From: Gammaproteobacteria bacterium
GTDB lineage: Bacteria; Pseudomonadota; Gammaproteobacteria; Pseudomonadales; Azotimanducaceae
DNA: 36,786 nucleotides
NCBI GenBank assembly: GCA_003247835.1
Contig: QJYB01000093.1
Coordinates: forward strand, 1 to 36,786
Direction of reading: 5' to 3'
Positions within the stretch are counted from its first letter, which is position 1, and each line of letters opens with the position of its first letter. Of the stretch, positions 26,159-35,042 are shown one piece after another. The notes below the pieces were generated by a model. The model saw only the letters and a program-made list of their open reading frames with translations, made no database searches and was not told the DNA's origin. The position numbers and the translations under genes are program-made.

Positions 26159-26972
26159 ACCCAGCGGAAACGACAAACCTGGTTTCGACAAAGAGGGGCT
26201 GAAGAACGTCCTGTTCGTGGCCATTGCCGTGTGCCTGGTATGCTCGGTGGTGGTCTCCAGCGCTGCGGTCATGCTGGCGCCGCTCCGGGAAAAGAATCAG
26301 GAACTCGATCAGAAGCAGAACATACTGCGCGCAGCGGGTCTGCTGCCGGTCGACGCGAAGGTCGATGCCCAGGGACATTCGGTGGATGAGATCTTCTCCG
26401 AGTTCGAGGTTCGCGCCGTGGATCTCGACACGGGGCGTTTCACCGACGCGGTCGATGTCAGCGCCTACGACCCGCTGAAGGCCGCAAAGATTCCGGCGGA
26501 ATCCATGGCGATTCCCGACGACGAGGACATCGCCGTGCTCGGCAGGCGGGAGAACGTCTCGCTCGTCTACATCAAGCGCACCGATGGCCGCATCGACAAG
26601 CTGGTGATTCCGGTTCGCGGTTACGGCCTCTGGGGTACGCTGCTCGGCTATCTGGCGTTCGACGGTGATCTCGAAACCATCGCCGGGCTCGGTTTTTACT
26701 TCCACAAGGAAACTCCCGGCCTCGGCGGCGAGGTGGACAACCCTAACTGGAAGGCGCTCTGGCCGGGAGTGAAGGCCTTCGACGCCAACGGCGAGCCGGC
26801 CGTGCACCTCGTCAAGACACGTTCGCCGGAGGGCAGCGAGGCGTCCAGTCACGAGGTGGACGCGCTGTCGGGCGCTACCCTGACCACCCGCGGGGTGCAG
26901 AACCTCGTCAAATTCTGGACCGGGGATCTGGGCTTCGGACCGTTCCTGGACAACCTGAGAACCACCGGCTGA
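26151..26972 (+). CDS. nqrC: Na+-NQR subunit C (covalent FMN, periplasmic domain)
   Basis: The 273-residue protein has an N-terminal membrane helix (about 18-43) and a periplasmic FMN-binding domain. The covalent FMN site is T243 in [10 protein letters not shown], an intact SGAT motif. Other NqrC signatures are [18 protein letters not shown] and [17 protein letters not shown] (about 160-205). It accepts electrons from NqrF through the membrane 2Fe-2S site and passes them to NqrB. The GTG start at 26151 overlaps the nqrB stop by 8 nt and is used because an upstream in-frame start would lie deep inside nqrB. Confidence 0.95.
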   Translation: MSEPSGNDKPGFDKEGLKNVLFVAIAVCLVCSVVVSSAAVMLAPLREKNQELDQKQNILRAAGLLPVDAKVDAQGHSVDEIFSEFEVRAVDLDTGRFTDAVDVSAYDPLKAAKIPAESMAIPDDEDIAVLGRRENVSLVYIKRTDGRIDKLVIPVRGYGLWGTLLGYLAFDGDLETIAGLGFYFHKETPGLGGEVDNPNWKALWPGVKAFDANGEPAVHLVKTRSPEGSEASSHEVDALSGATLTTRGVQNLVKFWTGDLGFGPFLDNLRTTG

Positions 26973-26985
26973 CGGATTAAGAGCT

Positions 26986-27648
26986 ATGTCTATGCAGAAA
27001 GAAGTGCTGGTCGATCCGATCTTCAACAACAATCCCATCGCGCTGCAGGTGCTCGGGATCTGCTCGGCGCTGGCCGTCACCGTCAGCATGTCGACGACGC
27101 TGGTGATGGCTGCGGCGGTGACGTTCGTGACCGCCATGTCGAACGCCGCGGTTTCAGTGGTCAGAAACCGGGTGCCCAGCAGTATCCGGATCATCGTCCA
27201 GATGACCATCATCGCCTCGCTCGTGATCGTCGTGGACCAGGTGCTGCAGGCAGTGGCCTACGACATCTCCAAGAGTCTCTCGGTGTTCGTCGGCCTGATC
27301 ATCACCAACTGCATCGTCATGGGTCGCGCCGAGGCGTTCGCCATGCAGAACGGTCCGTGGCTCTCGTTTCTGGACGGTATTGGCAACGGTCTCGGCTACA
27401 GTGCCATGCTCATCGCCGTCGCCCTGGTTCGTGAGCCGCTCGGTGCGGGCACGTTGCTCGGCTTCGAGATTCTGCCCAAGGTCACCGCGGGTGGCTGGTA
27501 CCCGACCAATGGCCTCATGCTGCTCGCCCCGAGCGCGTTCTTCATCATCGGGCTGTTCATCTGGGCCATCCGGTCCTGGAAGCCCGATCAGGTGGAGGAG
27601 GCCGAGTACGAGATCTCGCCGAACGCCCATTACCGGGAGGCCATGTAA
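26986..27648 (+). CDS. nqrD: Na+-NQR subunit D
   Basis: The 220-residue integral membrane protein has about six helices. It contains the NqrD/RnfE signatures [18 protein letters not shown] (about 13-30), [20 protein letters not shown] (the conserved Cys of the intramembrane iron-sulfur centre shared with NqrE) and [17 protein letters not shown]. Two in-frame ATGs occur (26986 and 26992) and either could be used. The start lies 13 nt after nqrC and the stop shares a base with the nqrE ATG (TAATG). Confidence 0.96.
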   Translation: MSMQKEVLVDPIFNNNPIALQVLGICSALAVTVSMSTTLVMAAAVTFVTAMSNAAVSVVRNRVPSSIRIIVQMTIIASLVIVVDQVLQAVAYDISKSLSVFVGLIITNCIVMGRAEAFAMQNGPWLSFLDGIGNGLGYSAMLIAVALVREPLGAGTLLGFEILPKVTAGGWYPTNGLMLLAPSAFFIIGLFIWAIRSWKPDQVEEAEYEISPNAHYREAM

Positions 27649-28265
27649 TGGTTGAATTCGAACACCTGCTCGGCATCTTCGTGAAGTCCGTGTTCGTGGA
27701 GAACATGGCGCTCGCCTTCTTCCTCGGTATGTGCACGTTCATCGCCATCTCGAAGAAGATCTCCACCGCCTTCGGACTGGGGGTCGCGGTCGTCGTGGTG
27801 CTCGCCATCACGGTGCCGGTCAACAACCTGATCTATACCTACCTGCTCAAGGACGGTGCGCTGGCCTGGGCGGGCCTGCCGGACGTGGATCTCTCCTTCC
27901 TCGGCTTTCTCTCCTATATCGGCGTGATTGCGGCCATCGTGCAGATTCTCGAGATGTTCCTAGACCGGTTCGTGCCGGTGCTCTACAACGCCCTCGGCGT
28001 GTTCCTGCCGCTCATTACGGTGAACTGCGCCATCATGGGCGCGAGCCTGTGGATGGTGGAGCGGGACTACGACTTCGCCGAGTCCACCGTGTTTGGCCTC
28101 GGTGCGGGTGTCGGCTGGGCGCTGGCCATCACGGCGCTCGCGGGCGTGCGCGAAAAACTGAAGTACAGCGACGTGCCGGAGGGGCTGCGCGGCCTCGGCC
28201 TCACCTTCATTTCCGTGGGCCTGATCAGTCTCTGCTTCATGTCCTTCGGCGGTATCGACATCTGA
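27648..28265 (+). CDS. nqrE: Na+-NQR subunit E
   Basis: The 205-residue integral membrane protein has about six helices and the NqrE/RnfA signatures: a start reading [21 protein letters not shown] (about 11-31), VEMFLDRF-like [23 protein letters not shown], and [13 protein letters not shown], whose cysteine faces that of NqrD in the related pseudo-dimer holding an iron-sulfur cluster. Its ATG overlaps the nqrD stop by 1 nt, and nqrF follows after 17 nt. Confidence 0.96.
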   Translation: MVEFEHLLGIFVKSVFVENMALAFFLGMCTFIAISKKISTAFGLGVAVVVVLAITVPVNNLIYTYLLKDGALAWAGLPDVDLSFLGFLSYIGVIAAIVQILEMFLDRFVPVLYNALGVFLPLITVNCAIMGASLWMVERDYDFAESTVFGLGAGVGWALAITALAGVREKLKYSDVPEGLRGLGLTFISVGLISLCFMSFGGIDI

Positions 28266-28282
28266 GACAGCGGGAGTAGGCC

Positions 28283-29509
28283 GTGGATATGACGATCATT
28301 CTGGGCGTGACCATGTTCACCGGCATGGTGCTGTTCCTCGTCATGGTCATCCTCGTCGCCCGTTCGCGCCTGGTGAGCACCGGTGACGTGACCATCAGCA
28401 TCAACGACGACCCGGACAAGTCCGTGGTCGTCCCGGCGGGCGGCAAGCTGCTCGGTACGCTCGCCTCAAAGGGCATCTTCCTGGCCAGCGCCTGTGGCGG
28501 TGGCGGCACCTGCGCCCAGTGCCGGTGCCGGGTGCTGGACGGTGGCGGCTCGATCCTGTCCACAGAGGAAGGGCATTTCACCCGGGGAGAGATCCGCGAC
28601 CACTGGCGTCTGTCCTGCCAGGTGGCGGTGAAGCAGGACATGAAGATCCTGATCCCGGAAGATGCCATCGGCGTCCAGCGCTGGGAGTGCGAAGTCACCT
28701 CGAACCCGAACGTCGCGACGTTCATCAAGGAGCTGAACCTGAAGCTGCCGGAAGGCGCAAACGTGGACTTCCGGGCCGGGGGCTACGTGCAGCTGGAGAT
28801 TCCGCCGTACGAGATGAACTACCGGGAAATCGACGTGGAGCCCGAGTACCACGGCGACTGGGACCGCTTCAAGGTCTGGGACAATTTCTCGAAGGTGGAC
28901 GAGACCACCATCCGCGCCTACTCCATGGCCAACTACCCGGAAGAGCGGGGCATCCTCAAGTTCAACATCCGCATTGCCTCTCCACCGCCCGGCATGGACG
29001 TGCCCGCGGGCAAGATGTCTTCCTACGTGTTCAAGCTGAAGCCCGGCGACAAGCTCACCGTTTTCGGTCCTTACGGCGACTTCTTCGTCAAGGATACCGA
29101 TGCGGAGAAGATCTGGATCGGCGGTGGGGCCGGTATGGCGCCGCTGCGCTCGCAGATTTTCGACGAGCTCAAGCGCAGAGGTCGTACCACCAAGATGAGC
29201 TACTGGTACGGTGCCCGAAGCCTGCGGGAGATGTTCTATACGGAGGAGTTCGACGAGCTTGCCGCCAACCATGAGAATTTCGAGTGGCACGTGGCGCTGT
29301 CGGACCCGCTACCCGAGGACAACTTCCAGGGGCACCTCGGCTTCATCCACCAGGTGGTTTTCGACAACTACCTGAAGGACCATCCGGCACCAGAGGACTG
29401 CGAGTATTACCTTTGCGGCCCGCCTCCCATGGTGGCCGCGGTGCTGAAGATGCTGGAGGATCTCGGCGTGGAGCCGGATAACATCCTGCTCGACGACTTC
29501 GGCGGCTGA
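28283..29509 (+). CDS. nqrF: Na+-NQR subunit F (NADH-oxidising flavoprotein with 2Fe-2S)
   Basis: The 408-residue protein begins with one membrane helix (about 4-26). The 2Fe-2S domain has C71, C77, C80 and C112 ([13 protein letters not shown] and RLSCQVAV). The FAD domain carries [11 protein letters not shown] (211-221), and the NADH-binding domain has [15 protein letters not shown] (about 273-287) and [16 protein letters not shown] near the C-terminus, ending in the conserved LLDDFGG. It takes electrons from NADH into the complex. The GTG at 28283 is preferred because the reading frame fits family length; an ATG at 28289 is possible. It closes the operon; no apbE, nqrM or second nqr gene follows. 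Confidence 0.97.
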   Translation: MDMTIILGVTMFTGMVLFLVMVILVARSRLVSTGDVTISINDDPDKSVVVPAGGKLLGTLASKGIFLASACGGGGTCAQCRCRVLDGGGSILSTEEGHFTRGEIRDHWRLSCQVAVKQDMKILIPEDAIGVQRWECEVTSNPNVATFIKELNLKLPEGANVDFRAGGYVQLEIPPYEMNYREIDVEPEYHGDWDRFKVWDNFSKVDETTIRAYSMANYPEERGILKFNIRIASPPPGMDVPAGKMSSYVFKLKPGDKLTVFGPYGDFFVKDTDAEKIWIGGGAGMAPLRSQIFDELKRRGRTTKMSYWYGARSLREMFYTEEFDELAANHENFEWHVALSDPLPEDNFQGHLGFIHQVVFDNYLKDHPAPEDCEYYLCGPPPMVAAVLKMLEDLGVEPDNILLDDFGG

Positions 29510-29518
29510 TCTGTTTGT

Positions 29519-29643
29519 TGAAAAACGAATCTGGCAATTCGTTTTTCACCCACAAGCCATCCATGGCTTGTGGGACCCGGCGCCAAATCAATCACTGGAG
29601 TGATTGATCTGCGCTTGGCCATCCCTGGCCAGAATCGCGATTC
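29519..29643. repeat. Array of five consecutive inverted repeats after nqrF
   Basis: Five different palindromes follow one another almost without gaps. IR1: 12-bp perfect stem 29519-29530/29537-29548, loop CTGGCA, A-rich left arm and T-rich right arm. IR2: CCCACAAGCCAT (29549-29560) with ATGGCTTGTGGG (29563-29574). IR3: ATCAATCAC (29587-29595) with GTGATTGAT (29600-29608), loop TGGA, flanked by an outer GCGC/GCGC pair (29580-29583/29611-29614). IR4: TGGCC (29616-29620) with GGCCA (29627-29631). IR5: GAATCGCGATTC (29632-29643). Any transcript from either strand would fold into a string of hairpins. It probably serves as the nqr operon terminator or RNA 3' stabiliser and looks like a dispersed repetitive element, but copy number cannot be seen in one window. 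Confidence 0.88.
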
Positions 29644-29695
29644 AAAGTGGTCCTGAACAAAGGCTCATAGGCCCAGGCAAAGCCTACGCCTACGC

Positions 29696-30100
29696 CTACG
29701 CCCAGGCGTAAGTGCGGCTGTTCTCCCGGGCGATCTGATCGTTGAGCGTCCAGTAGTCGTAGATCACGCCCACCAGGAACAGCCCGCAAGTCAGCAGGTA
29801 GAGGATGCCTGTGCCCCACTTGCCCATGTAGAACCGGTGGATGCCGAAGAAGCCGAGGAAGGTCATCAGCACCCAGGCCACCGTGTAGTTGAGGTGACCG
29901 GGCACGTAGACCTCGTCCGCTTCCTGCTCGAGCTTCGGCATGAGCACGAGATCCACCAGCCAGCCGATCAGGAACAGGCCGAAGGTGAAGAAGTAGATCG
30001 TGCCGCTCACCGGCTTGCCGTAGTAGAAGCGGTGGGATCCGAGAAAACCGAAGATCCAGAGCAGATAGCCCACTGCCAGACTGTGCGTGTCCTGTCTCAT
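29696..30100 (-). CDS. Membrane protein with two TM2 domains
   Basis: The 134-residue protein is an internal duplication. Residues about 9-52 and 74-117 each have two membrane helices joined by the TM2 signature (FLGSHRFYYGKPVSG and FFGIHRFYMGKWGTG), followed by matching second helices (IYFFTFGLFLIGWLVDL and LYLLTCGLFLVGVIYDY). A short acidic linker (EQEADEVYVPG) joins the halves. TM2 proteins have no settled function. The ATG is at 30100. The stop falls next to three direct GCGTAG hexamers (minus strand), in frame with the stop so that copy changes cannot extend the protein. The 172 bp upstream (30101-30272) are AT-rich at 30165-30200 and may hold its promoter, plus a weak hairpin TGGTGG/CCACCA (30239-30253) after the neighbouring gene. 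Confidence 0.87.
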   Translation of the reverse strand: MRQDTHSLAVGYLLWIFGFLGSHRFYYGKPVSGTIYFFTFGLFLIGWLVDLVLMPKLEQEADEVYVPGHLNYTVAWVLMTFLGFFGIHRFYMGKWGTGILYLLTCGLFLVGVIYDYWTLNDQIARENSRTYAWA

Positions 30101-30272
30101 CCGTACTCCAAACCAACTGGGTTCGAAGGAGCGGATGCAAGGAACGGACCGGCGATTAAAACTCGAATAAATACATATAGATAAGTGTATAAACTAGATT
30201 CTCTGTTAGCTCATCGCCAGCGTTGATAGGCCAACTCGTGGTGGTATCCACCAACCGGCCTGCTGGAAACGC

Positions 30273-31403
30273 CTACAGGCCGACCTGGTCCAGCGCCTGC
30301 CGGAAACGCGCCACCGCCTCGTCCACGTCTGCCAGCTTATCGAGACCGAAGAGTCCGATGCGGAAGGTCTTGAAGTCCGCCGGTTCGTCGCACTGGAGCG
30401 GTACACCGGCGGCAATCTGCACACCGGCATCCAGAAAGGCCCGACCGGTCTTCACGTTGTCGTCGTCGGTGTAAGCCACAACCACACCTGGCGCTTCGAA
30501 GCCCGCCGCGGCGACGCTCGTGATTCCCCGCTCGGCGAGAAGCGCCCGGACCCGACGTCCCAGCTCGAGCTGAGCGTTCTTCAGCGTGTCGAATCCCCGC
30601 GCTTCCGTTTCCGCCATGACGTCGCGGAGTACCCGCAGACCGTCGGTCGGCATGGTGGCGTGGTAGGCATGACCACCCGCCTCGTATGCCTCCATGATCT
30701 CCAGCCACTTCGCCAGGTCCAGGGCGAAGCTCGTGCTGGTGGTGCCCAGCAGGGCGGTTCGTGCCCGCTCGGAAAGCATGACGAGGCCACAGCAGGGTGA
30801 TCCGCTCCAGCCTTTCTGCGGTGCACTGATCAGCACGTCGACGCCGAGCGCAGCCATGTCCACCCACACCGTGCCGGATGCGATGCAGTCCAGGACGAAC
30901 AGGCCACCATGCTCGTGCACGGCCGCGGCCGCTGCACGGATATAGTCGTCCGGGAGCATCATGCCCGATGAGGTTTCCACATGCGGCGCGAAGACCAGGT
31001 CGGGCCGCTCGCGGTAAATGGTGTCAACCACCTCGCCGACAGGCGCAGGCGCCCAGGGCGAATGGCGTTCGTTGCCGGTGCGGTGCGCCTTGAGCACCGT
31101 GGTCTCCGCCGGAATCCGTCCCATTTCGAAGATCTGGCTCCAGCGGAAGCTGAACCAGCCGTTGCGGATGACGAGACACTTCTTCCCCGTCGCGAACTGC
31201 CGAGCCACCGACTCCATACCGAAAGTACCGCTGCCCGGGACGATGGCGACGGCGTGGGCTCGGTAGACGGTCTTCAGCGTGCGCGACAGATCCGTCATGG
31301 TCTGCTGAAAGGAGCGTGACATGTGGTTCAGTGCCCGGTCGGTATAGACGACGGAGTATTCCAGGAGACCATCCGGGTCGACGTCGGGTAGCAGGGCAGG
31401 CAT
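30273..31403 (-). CDS. Class V aminotransferase, alanine/serine-glyoxylate aminotransferase-like
   Basis: The 376-residue fold-type I PLP enzyme starts MPALLPDVDPDGLLEYSVV. It has IVPGSGTFGMESVARQF (PLP phosphate region), HVETSSGMMLP, FVLDCIASGTVWVDM (the aspartate pairing with the PLP pyridine nitrogen) and the Schiff-base lysine K197 in SAPQKGWSG. The C-terminal domain includes GLFGLDKLADVDEAVARF, typical of alanine-glyoxylate/serine-glyoxylate aminotransferase relatives. The donor and acceptor cannot be set from sequence. The start at 31403 is chosen because GAGGTG lies 3-8 nt upstream; a longer open frame to 31460 would run into the 19-bp repeats. It diverges from the molybdenum hydroxylase operon across a 177-bp gap. 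Confidence 0.87.
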   Translation of the reverse strand: MPALLPDVDPDGLLEYSVVYTDRALNHMSRSFQQTMTDLSRTLKTVYRAHAVAIVPGSGTFGMESVARQFATGKKCLVIRNGWFSFRWSQIFEMGRIPAETTVLKAHRTGNERHSPWAPAPVGEVVDTIYRERPDLVFAPHVETSSGMMLPDDYIRAAAAAVHEHGGLFVLDCIASGTVWVDMAALGVDVLISAPQKGWSGSPCCGLVMLSERARTALLGTTSTSFALDLAKWLEIMEAYEAGGHAYHATMPTDGLRVLRDVMAETEARGFDTLKNAQLELGRRVRALLAERGITSVAAAGFEAPGVVVAYTDDDNVKTGRAFLDAGVQIAAGVPLQCDEPADFKTFRIGLFGLDKLADVDEAVARFRQALDQVGL

Positions 31404-31451
31404 GGGCACCTCGGATATATGGAAGAGCGCGATTTTGCGGAAACAACCCGG

Positions 31452-31499
31452 CATGCTCAAGCATGCCGCGCATGCTCAAGCATGCCGCGCATGCTCAAG
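31452..31499. repeat. 19-bp tandem repeat, 2.5 copies, each with a small hairpin
   Basis: The unit CATGCTCAAGCATGCCGCG occurs at 31452-31470 and 31471-31489, followed by the first 10 bp again (31490-31499). Within it GCATGC-TCAA-GCATGC can form a 6-bp hairpin. The block lies 48 bp upstream of the aminotransferase start and 82 bp upstream of the (2Fe-2S) gene, so it sits between divergent promoters. The rest of the 177-bp gap shows nothing else clear. Confidence 0.92.
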
Positions 31500-31580
31500 T
31501 CGGACAGGGCGGGTGGAGCGGGATGATTGCAGCTCCACCCGGGTACTACAATCATGCGTACCACGCGAGGAGGCACGTGC

Positions 31581-32075
31581 ATGTACGAGATCAAGGTCAA
31601 CGGACAGACACACACGCTCGACGTAGCCGGGGAGATGCCCCTGCTCTGGGCGCTCAGAGACGTAATCGGGCTCATCGGCACCAAGTACGGCTGCGGTATT
31701 GCGCAGTGCGGCGCCTGCACCGTGCATCTGAACGACGTGCCGGTGCGTTCCTGTTCCGTTCGCGTGGCCGATGCGGCAGGCCAGTCGGTGCGCACCATCG
31801 AAGGGCTCGCGGACGGCGAGCGTCTGCATCCGCTGCAGCGTGCCTGGATCGAGGAGGACGTAGCACAGTGCGGCTACTGTCAGGCGGGCCAGATCATGAC
31901 CGCGGCAGCGCTGCTCGCGACCAAGCCGGTGCCGACGGATGCCGATATCGACGCGGCCATGGCAGGCAACTACTGCCGTTGCGGTACCTACATCCGCATC
32001 CGCAAGGCGATTCATCGCGCGGCGGACCTCGCCACGGCCGTCTACGTGGATGCGGCAGCGGGAGAACAGGCATGA
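31581..32075 (+). CDS. (2Fe-2S)-binding small subunit of a molybdenum hydroxylase
   Basis: The 164-residue protein is the small subunit of xanthine-oxidase-family enzymes. The plant-type ferredoxin domain has C38, C43, C46 and C58 ([20 protein letters not shown]). The helical second 2Fe-2S domain has C97, C100, C132 and C134 ([19 protein letters not shown]). It passes electrons from the molybdenum cofactor subunit. The ATG at 31581 is preceded by CGAGGAGG at 8 nt; a longer frame from 31527 starts without a ribosome-binding site. The stop overlaps the large-subunit ATG (ATGA). Confidence 0.95.
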   Translation: MYEIKVNGQTHTLDVAGEMPLLWALRDVIGLIGTKYGCGIAQCGACTVHLNDVPVRSCSVRVADAAGQSVRTIEGLADGERLHPLQRAWIEEDVAQCGYCQAGQIMTAAALLATKPVPTDADIDAAMAGNYCRCGTYIRIRKAIHRAADLATAVYVDAAAGEQA

Positions 32076-34309
32076 GTAGGACCGGTTCCGGATCTCAAGA
32101 CAACGGATTGAGGGTTCCCCGACGTGCGTTCCTCAAAGCCGTGGGCCTGTCGGGCGGCGGTCTGCTGCTCGCGAGCCTCACGCCGAACCGATCGCTCGCC
32201 GAAGAAGCGGTACAGGACCTCGTGGTCTCCGGCGAGCTGAATGCCTACATCAAGGTCACGAGTGATGGCCGGATCACGATCTACAGCCCGCATCCGGAGA
32301 TGGGTCAGGGGGTGAAGACGGCGCTGCCCATGATCATCGCCGAGGAGCTCGGCGCGCGCTGGGAGGACGTCGAGGTGCTGCAGGCGCCCGTGGACTCGGC
32401 ACGATTCGGGGAGCAGAGAGCGGGCGGTTCCACCACCATCCCGAGGAACTTCGACGAGATGCGTCGCATGGGGGCTTCCGCCCGCGAGATGTTCATCAGC
32501 GCCGGCTCGCTGGTCATGGAGGTGCCTCGGGAAGAGCTCCACACCGGAGATTCCAAGGTGATCCATGACTCCGGCCGTTACATGACCTTCGGTCAGCTCG
32601 CTACGCTCGCGGCCAAGCAGACCGTGCCGGATCCGGAGAGCCTCAAGTTCAAGAGCCGGGAGGACTACACCATCATCGGCACTTCCGTCTCGGGAGTGGA
32701 CAACCTGTCGATCACCACAGGTCTCGCCCTGTTCGGCATCGACACGCGCGTCCCGGACATGGTCTACGCCGCTTATGAGAAGTGCCCGGCGATCGGTGGT
32801 CGGGTGATGAGCGCGAACCTGGATGCGGTCCGAAAGCTGCCCGGAGTGCTCGATGCCTTCGTCGTCGAGGGTAACGGTGACGTCCGGGAGCTGCTCGACG
32901 GTGTCGCCATCGTCGGTACCAGCACATGGGCCGTGTTCGAGGCGAAGCGGCAGCTCGAAGTGCAATGGGATGAGTCCGGCGCCTCGAAGGACAGCTGGAC
33001 CGCACTGGTCGCGCAGGGTCAGTCGCTGGCCGGCCAGCGTGGTGACGAACTGGTGCTGAACAAGGGTGACGTATCCGGAGTATTCGCCGATCCCACCAAC
33101 ACCACCCTGGAAGCTTTCTACGAGTATCCGTTCGTCTCTCATTTCTGTCTGGAGCCGATGAACTGCACGGCCCACTACCGCAAGGGCCCGGGCGGTGAGC
33201 CTGATTCCCTGGAAATCTGGCTGCCGCATCAGGGACCGGGCCGGGCCATCCAGATCGCCGGTTCCATGTTCGGACTGGCACCAGAGAACGTCACCGTGCA
33301 CCTGATGCGTCTCGGCGGCAGCTTCGGGCGTCGGGTCTACGGGGAGTACATCTGCGAGGCCATCGCCATCTCGAAGCGGGTCGGCGCTCCGGTGAAGCTC
33401 ACGTGGTCCCGGGAGGATGACATGCGCCACGACTTCTTCCGGGTAGGTGGCTTCCAGTGGGTGAAGGGTGCCGTGAACAGCGACGGCCGGCTGGTCGCCT
33501 TCGAGGATCATTTCGTCGGCATGGAGACGGATGGTGACGCGGTTTCCGGCTCGCGCTTCGGCGCGACGGAGTTTCCCCTGGAGAACATCGACCACGCCTA
33601 CGCGTCGAAGACCATGCTGGACATCGACACGCCCTGTGGACCATGGCGTGCGCCAGGATCGAACACCACCGCATTCGTCACCCAGAGCTTCCTCGACGAG
33701 CTGGCCAACGCGGCTGGCCGCGACTACGCCGAGTTCCTGCTGGAGGCGCTCGGTGCGCGTCGCTGGTTCGACGAGGGCAACATCCGCTCACTGAACACCG
33801 GCCGGGCCGCCGACGTAATCCGCCTGGCGGTGGAAAAATCAGGATGGGGACGCCGGCTGCCGCCAGGCAGCGGACTTGGTCTCGCCTTCTACTTCTGCCA
33901 CGCGGCACACATCGCCGAGGTGGCCGAAGTGAGCGTGACTGAAGACAGACGGCTGACCGTGCACCGGGTGACGGTAGCCGTGGACGTCGGCCCGGTCATC
34001 AACATGAGCGGAGCGCTGTCCCAGGTCCAGGGAGCGGTCATCGATGGGCTGTCCACCATGATGGGACAGAAGATCACCTTCGAACGGGGTCGGGTGGCCG
34101 AGACCAATTTCCACCAGTACCCCGTTCTGCGCATGCCCCAGGCGCCCGAAGTGGACGTCCATTTCATTCAATCGGAGTACACGCCGACCGGGCTCGGTGA
34201 GCCGGCGCTGCCACCGCTGGCGCCGGCGGTTGGCAACGCGATCTACGCCGCTACCGGTGTACGGGTGCGGAAGATGCCGTTCGCCGACGCCGGGTACCGT
34301 CTGGTCTGA
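32072..34309 (+). CDS. Molybdopterin-binding large subunit, isoquinoline 1-oxidoreductase/aldehyde dehydrogenase type
   Basis: The 745-residue protein has a twin-arginine signal ([16 protein letters not shown], about 15-30), so the folded dimer is probably exported to the periplasm. Molybdopterin-binding signatures include [17 protein letters not shown] (about 71-87), [37 protein letters not shown] and the catalytic glutamate E710 in [15 protein letters not shown]. The two-subunit arrangement without a FAD subunit is typical of isoquinoline-oxidoreductase-like (IorAB) enzymes, which feed electrons to a cytochrome. The substrate is unknown: aldehydes or N-heterocycles are the usual ones. No cytochrome, FAD subunit or XdhC-like insertion chaperone is adjacent. 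The start is the ATG at 32072 overlapping the small subunit's stop. Confidence 0.93.
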   Translation: MSRTGSGSQDNGLRVPRRAFLKAVGLSGGGLLLASLTPNRSLAEEAVQDLVVSGELNAYIKVTSDGRITIYSPHPEMGQGVKTALPMIIAEELGARWEDVEVLQAPVDSARFGEQRAGGSTTIPRNFDEMRRMGASAREMFISAGSLVMEVPREELHTGDSKVIHDSGRYMTFGQLATLAAKQTVPDPESLKFKSREDYTIIGTSVSGVDNLSITTGLALFGIDTRVPDMVYAAYEKCPAIGGRVMSANLDAVRKLPGVLDAFVVEGNGDVRELLDGVAIVGTSTWAVFEAKRQLEVQWDESGASKDSWTALVAQGQSLAGQRGDELVLNKGDVSGVFADPTNTTLEAFYEYPFVSHFCLEPMNCTAHYRKGPGGEPDSLEIWLPHQGPGRAIQIAGSMFGLAPENVTVHLMRLGGSFGRRVYGEYICEAIAISKRVGAPVKLTWSREDDMRHDFFRVGGFQWVKGAVNSDGRLVAFEDHFVGMETDGDAVSGSRFGATEFPLENIDHAYASKTMLDIDTPCGPWRAPGSNTTAFVTQSFLDELANAAGRDYAEFLLEALGARRWFDEGNIRSLNTGRAADVIRLAVEKSGWGRRLPPGSGLGLAFYFCHAAHIAEVAEVSVTEDRRLTVHRVTVAVDVGPVINMSGALSQVQGAVIDGLSTMMGQKITFERGRVAETNFHQYPVLRMPQAPEVDVHFIQSEYTPTGLGEPALPPLAPAVGNAIYAATGVRVRKMPFADAGYRLV

Positions 34310-34314
34310 GCGCC

Positions 34315-34965
34315 TCAGGGCGCCCAGGCGAGGGTCTGGCGCAGAGCCTTGAGCCGTTCGGCCTTGACGGCCGCATCGACGGTAAGCTCCCTGATCTCGG
34401 CTTCGAGCTGGCCCTGCTCCTGGGCGAGTGACTTGGTCTCGTCGAGGAGCCGGCGCCGTTCGGCAGGATCCGTCCCGTCGGCGACCAGACTCGCTTCCGC
34501 CTCGCGGATCTCCTTGGCAATCTGATCGAGGCGTCGTTCCTTCTGGGCGATCTGGCCATTCAGCTCGTTGATTTCCGACTGAGCCAGATAGAGCTGTCGG
34601 CCTTCCTGATAGGCGGCGTGAAAGGAACCCTGCAGCTCCGTCGGACAGACGTTGGCATAGCGGTGTCCGGACTCGCCCGCCGTGAAGGCGTTTTCCGGCT
34701 GGCAGAACTGGCGTACACCCTCGTTCCAGCCGGCCAGATACGCTTCCCGGTCGGGAACCACACCGTGTTTCACACAGGCGTTCTGATGCTTCAGCAGCTG
34801 GGAACTGCTGTTACCCGCGGCGCCGTCGCGATAGCCAACCGTTTCCCAGTCGTTGGCAATGCACTGACTTTCGCTCAGCGTGGCACAACCGGAGAGACCG
34901 ATCGCGGTGAGACATATGCCGAGCAGGAGCGGGCGGCCGATGTGCAGTGGTCGATCACGGTGCAT
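34315..34965 (-). CDS. DUF2799-type lipoprotein with C-terminal coiled coil
   Basis: The 216-residue protein has a lipoprotein signal ending LSGC (lipidated C27). The DUF2799 part is residues about 33-120, with paired motifs DWETVGYRDGAAG, YLAGWNEGVRQFCQ, ENAFTAGESGHRYANVC and AAYQEGRQLY. Residues about 128-210 are a charged coiled coil (INELNGQIAQKERRLDQIAK). The family is uncharacterised. The ATG at 34965 follows GGAGG at 7 nt; an upstream in-frame ATG at 35010 lacks one. It ends 5 bp from the convergent molybdenum hydroxylase. The gene lies 77 bp downstream of the selenoprotein gene's stop, possibly with its own promoter in that gap. Confidence 0.85.
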   Translation of the reverse strand: MHRDRPLHIGRPLLLGICLTAIGLSGCATLSESQCIANDWETVGYRDGAAGNSSSQLLKHQNACVKHGVVPDREAYLAGWNEGVRQFCQPENAFTAGESGHRYANVCPTELQGSFHAAYQEGRQLYLAQSEINELNGQIAQKERRLDQIAKEIREAEASLVADGTDPAERRRLLDETKSLAQEQGQLEAEIRELTVDAAVKAERLKALRQTLAWAP

Positions 34966-35042
34966 GGGGAAACCTCCGTTGTTTCGGGTCACCGGTGTCG
35001 GGGGGACCATATTTCAGGATCGGTGTCGGTTCCGGACCTGGT

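Noticed and set aside
31316..32071. An N-terminal extension of the molybdopterin subunit (open frame of 997 codons)
   Set aside because: It runs through the small-subunit gene and the 19-bp repeats. The Tat signal starts right after the ATG at 32072.
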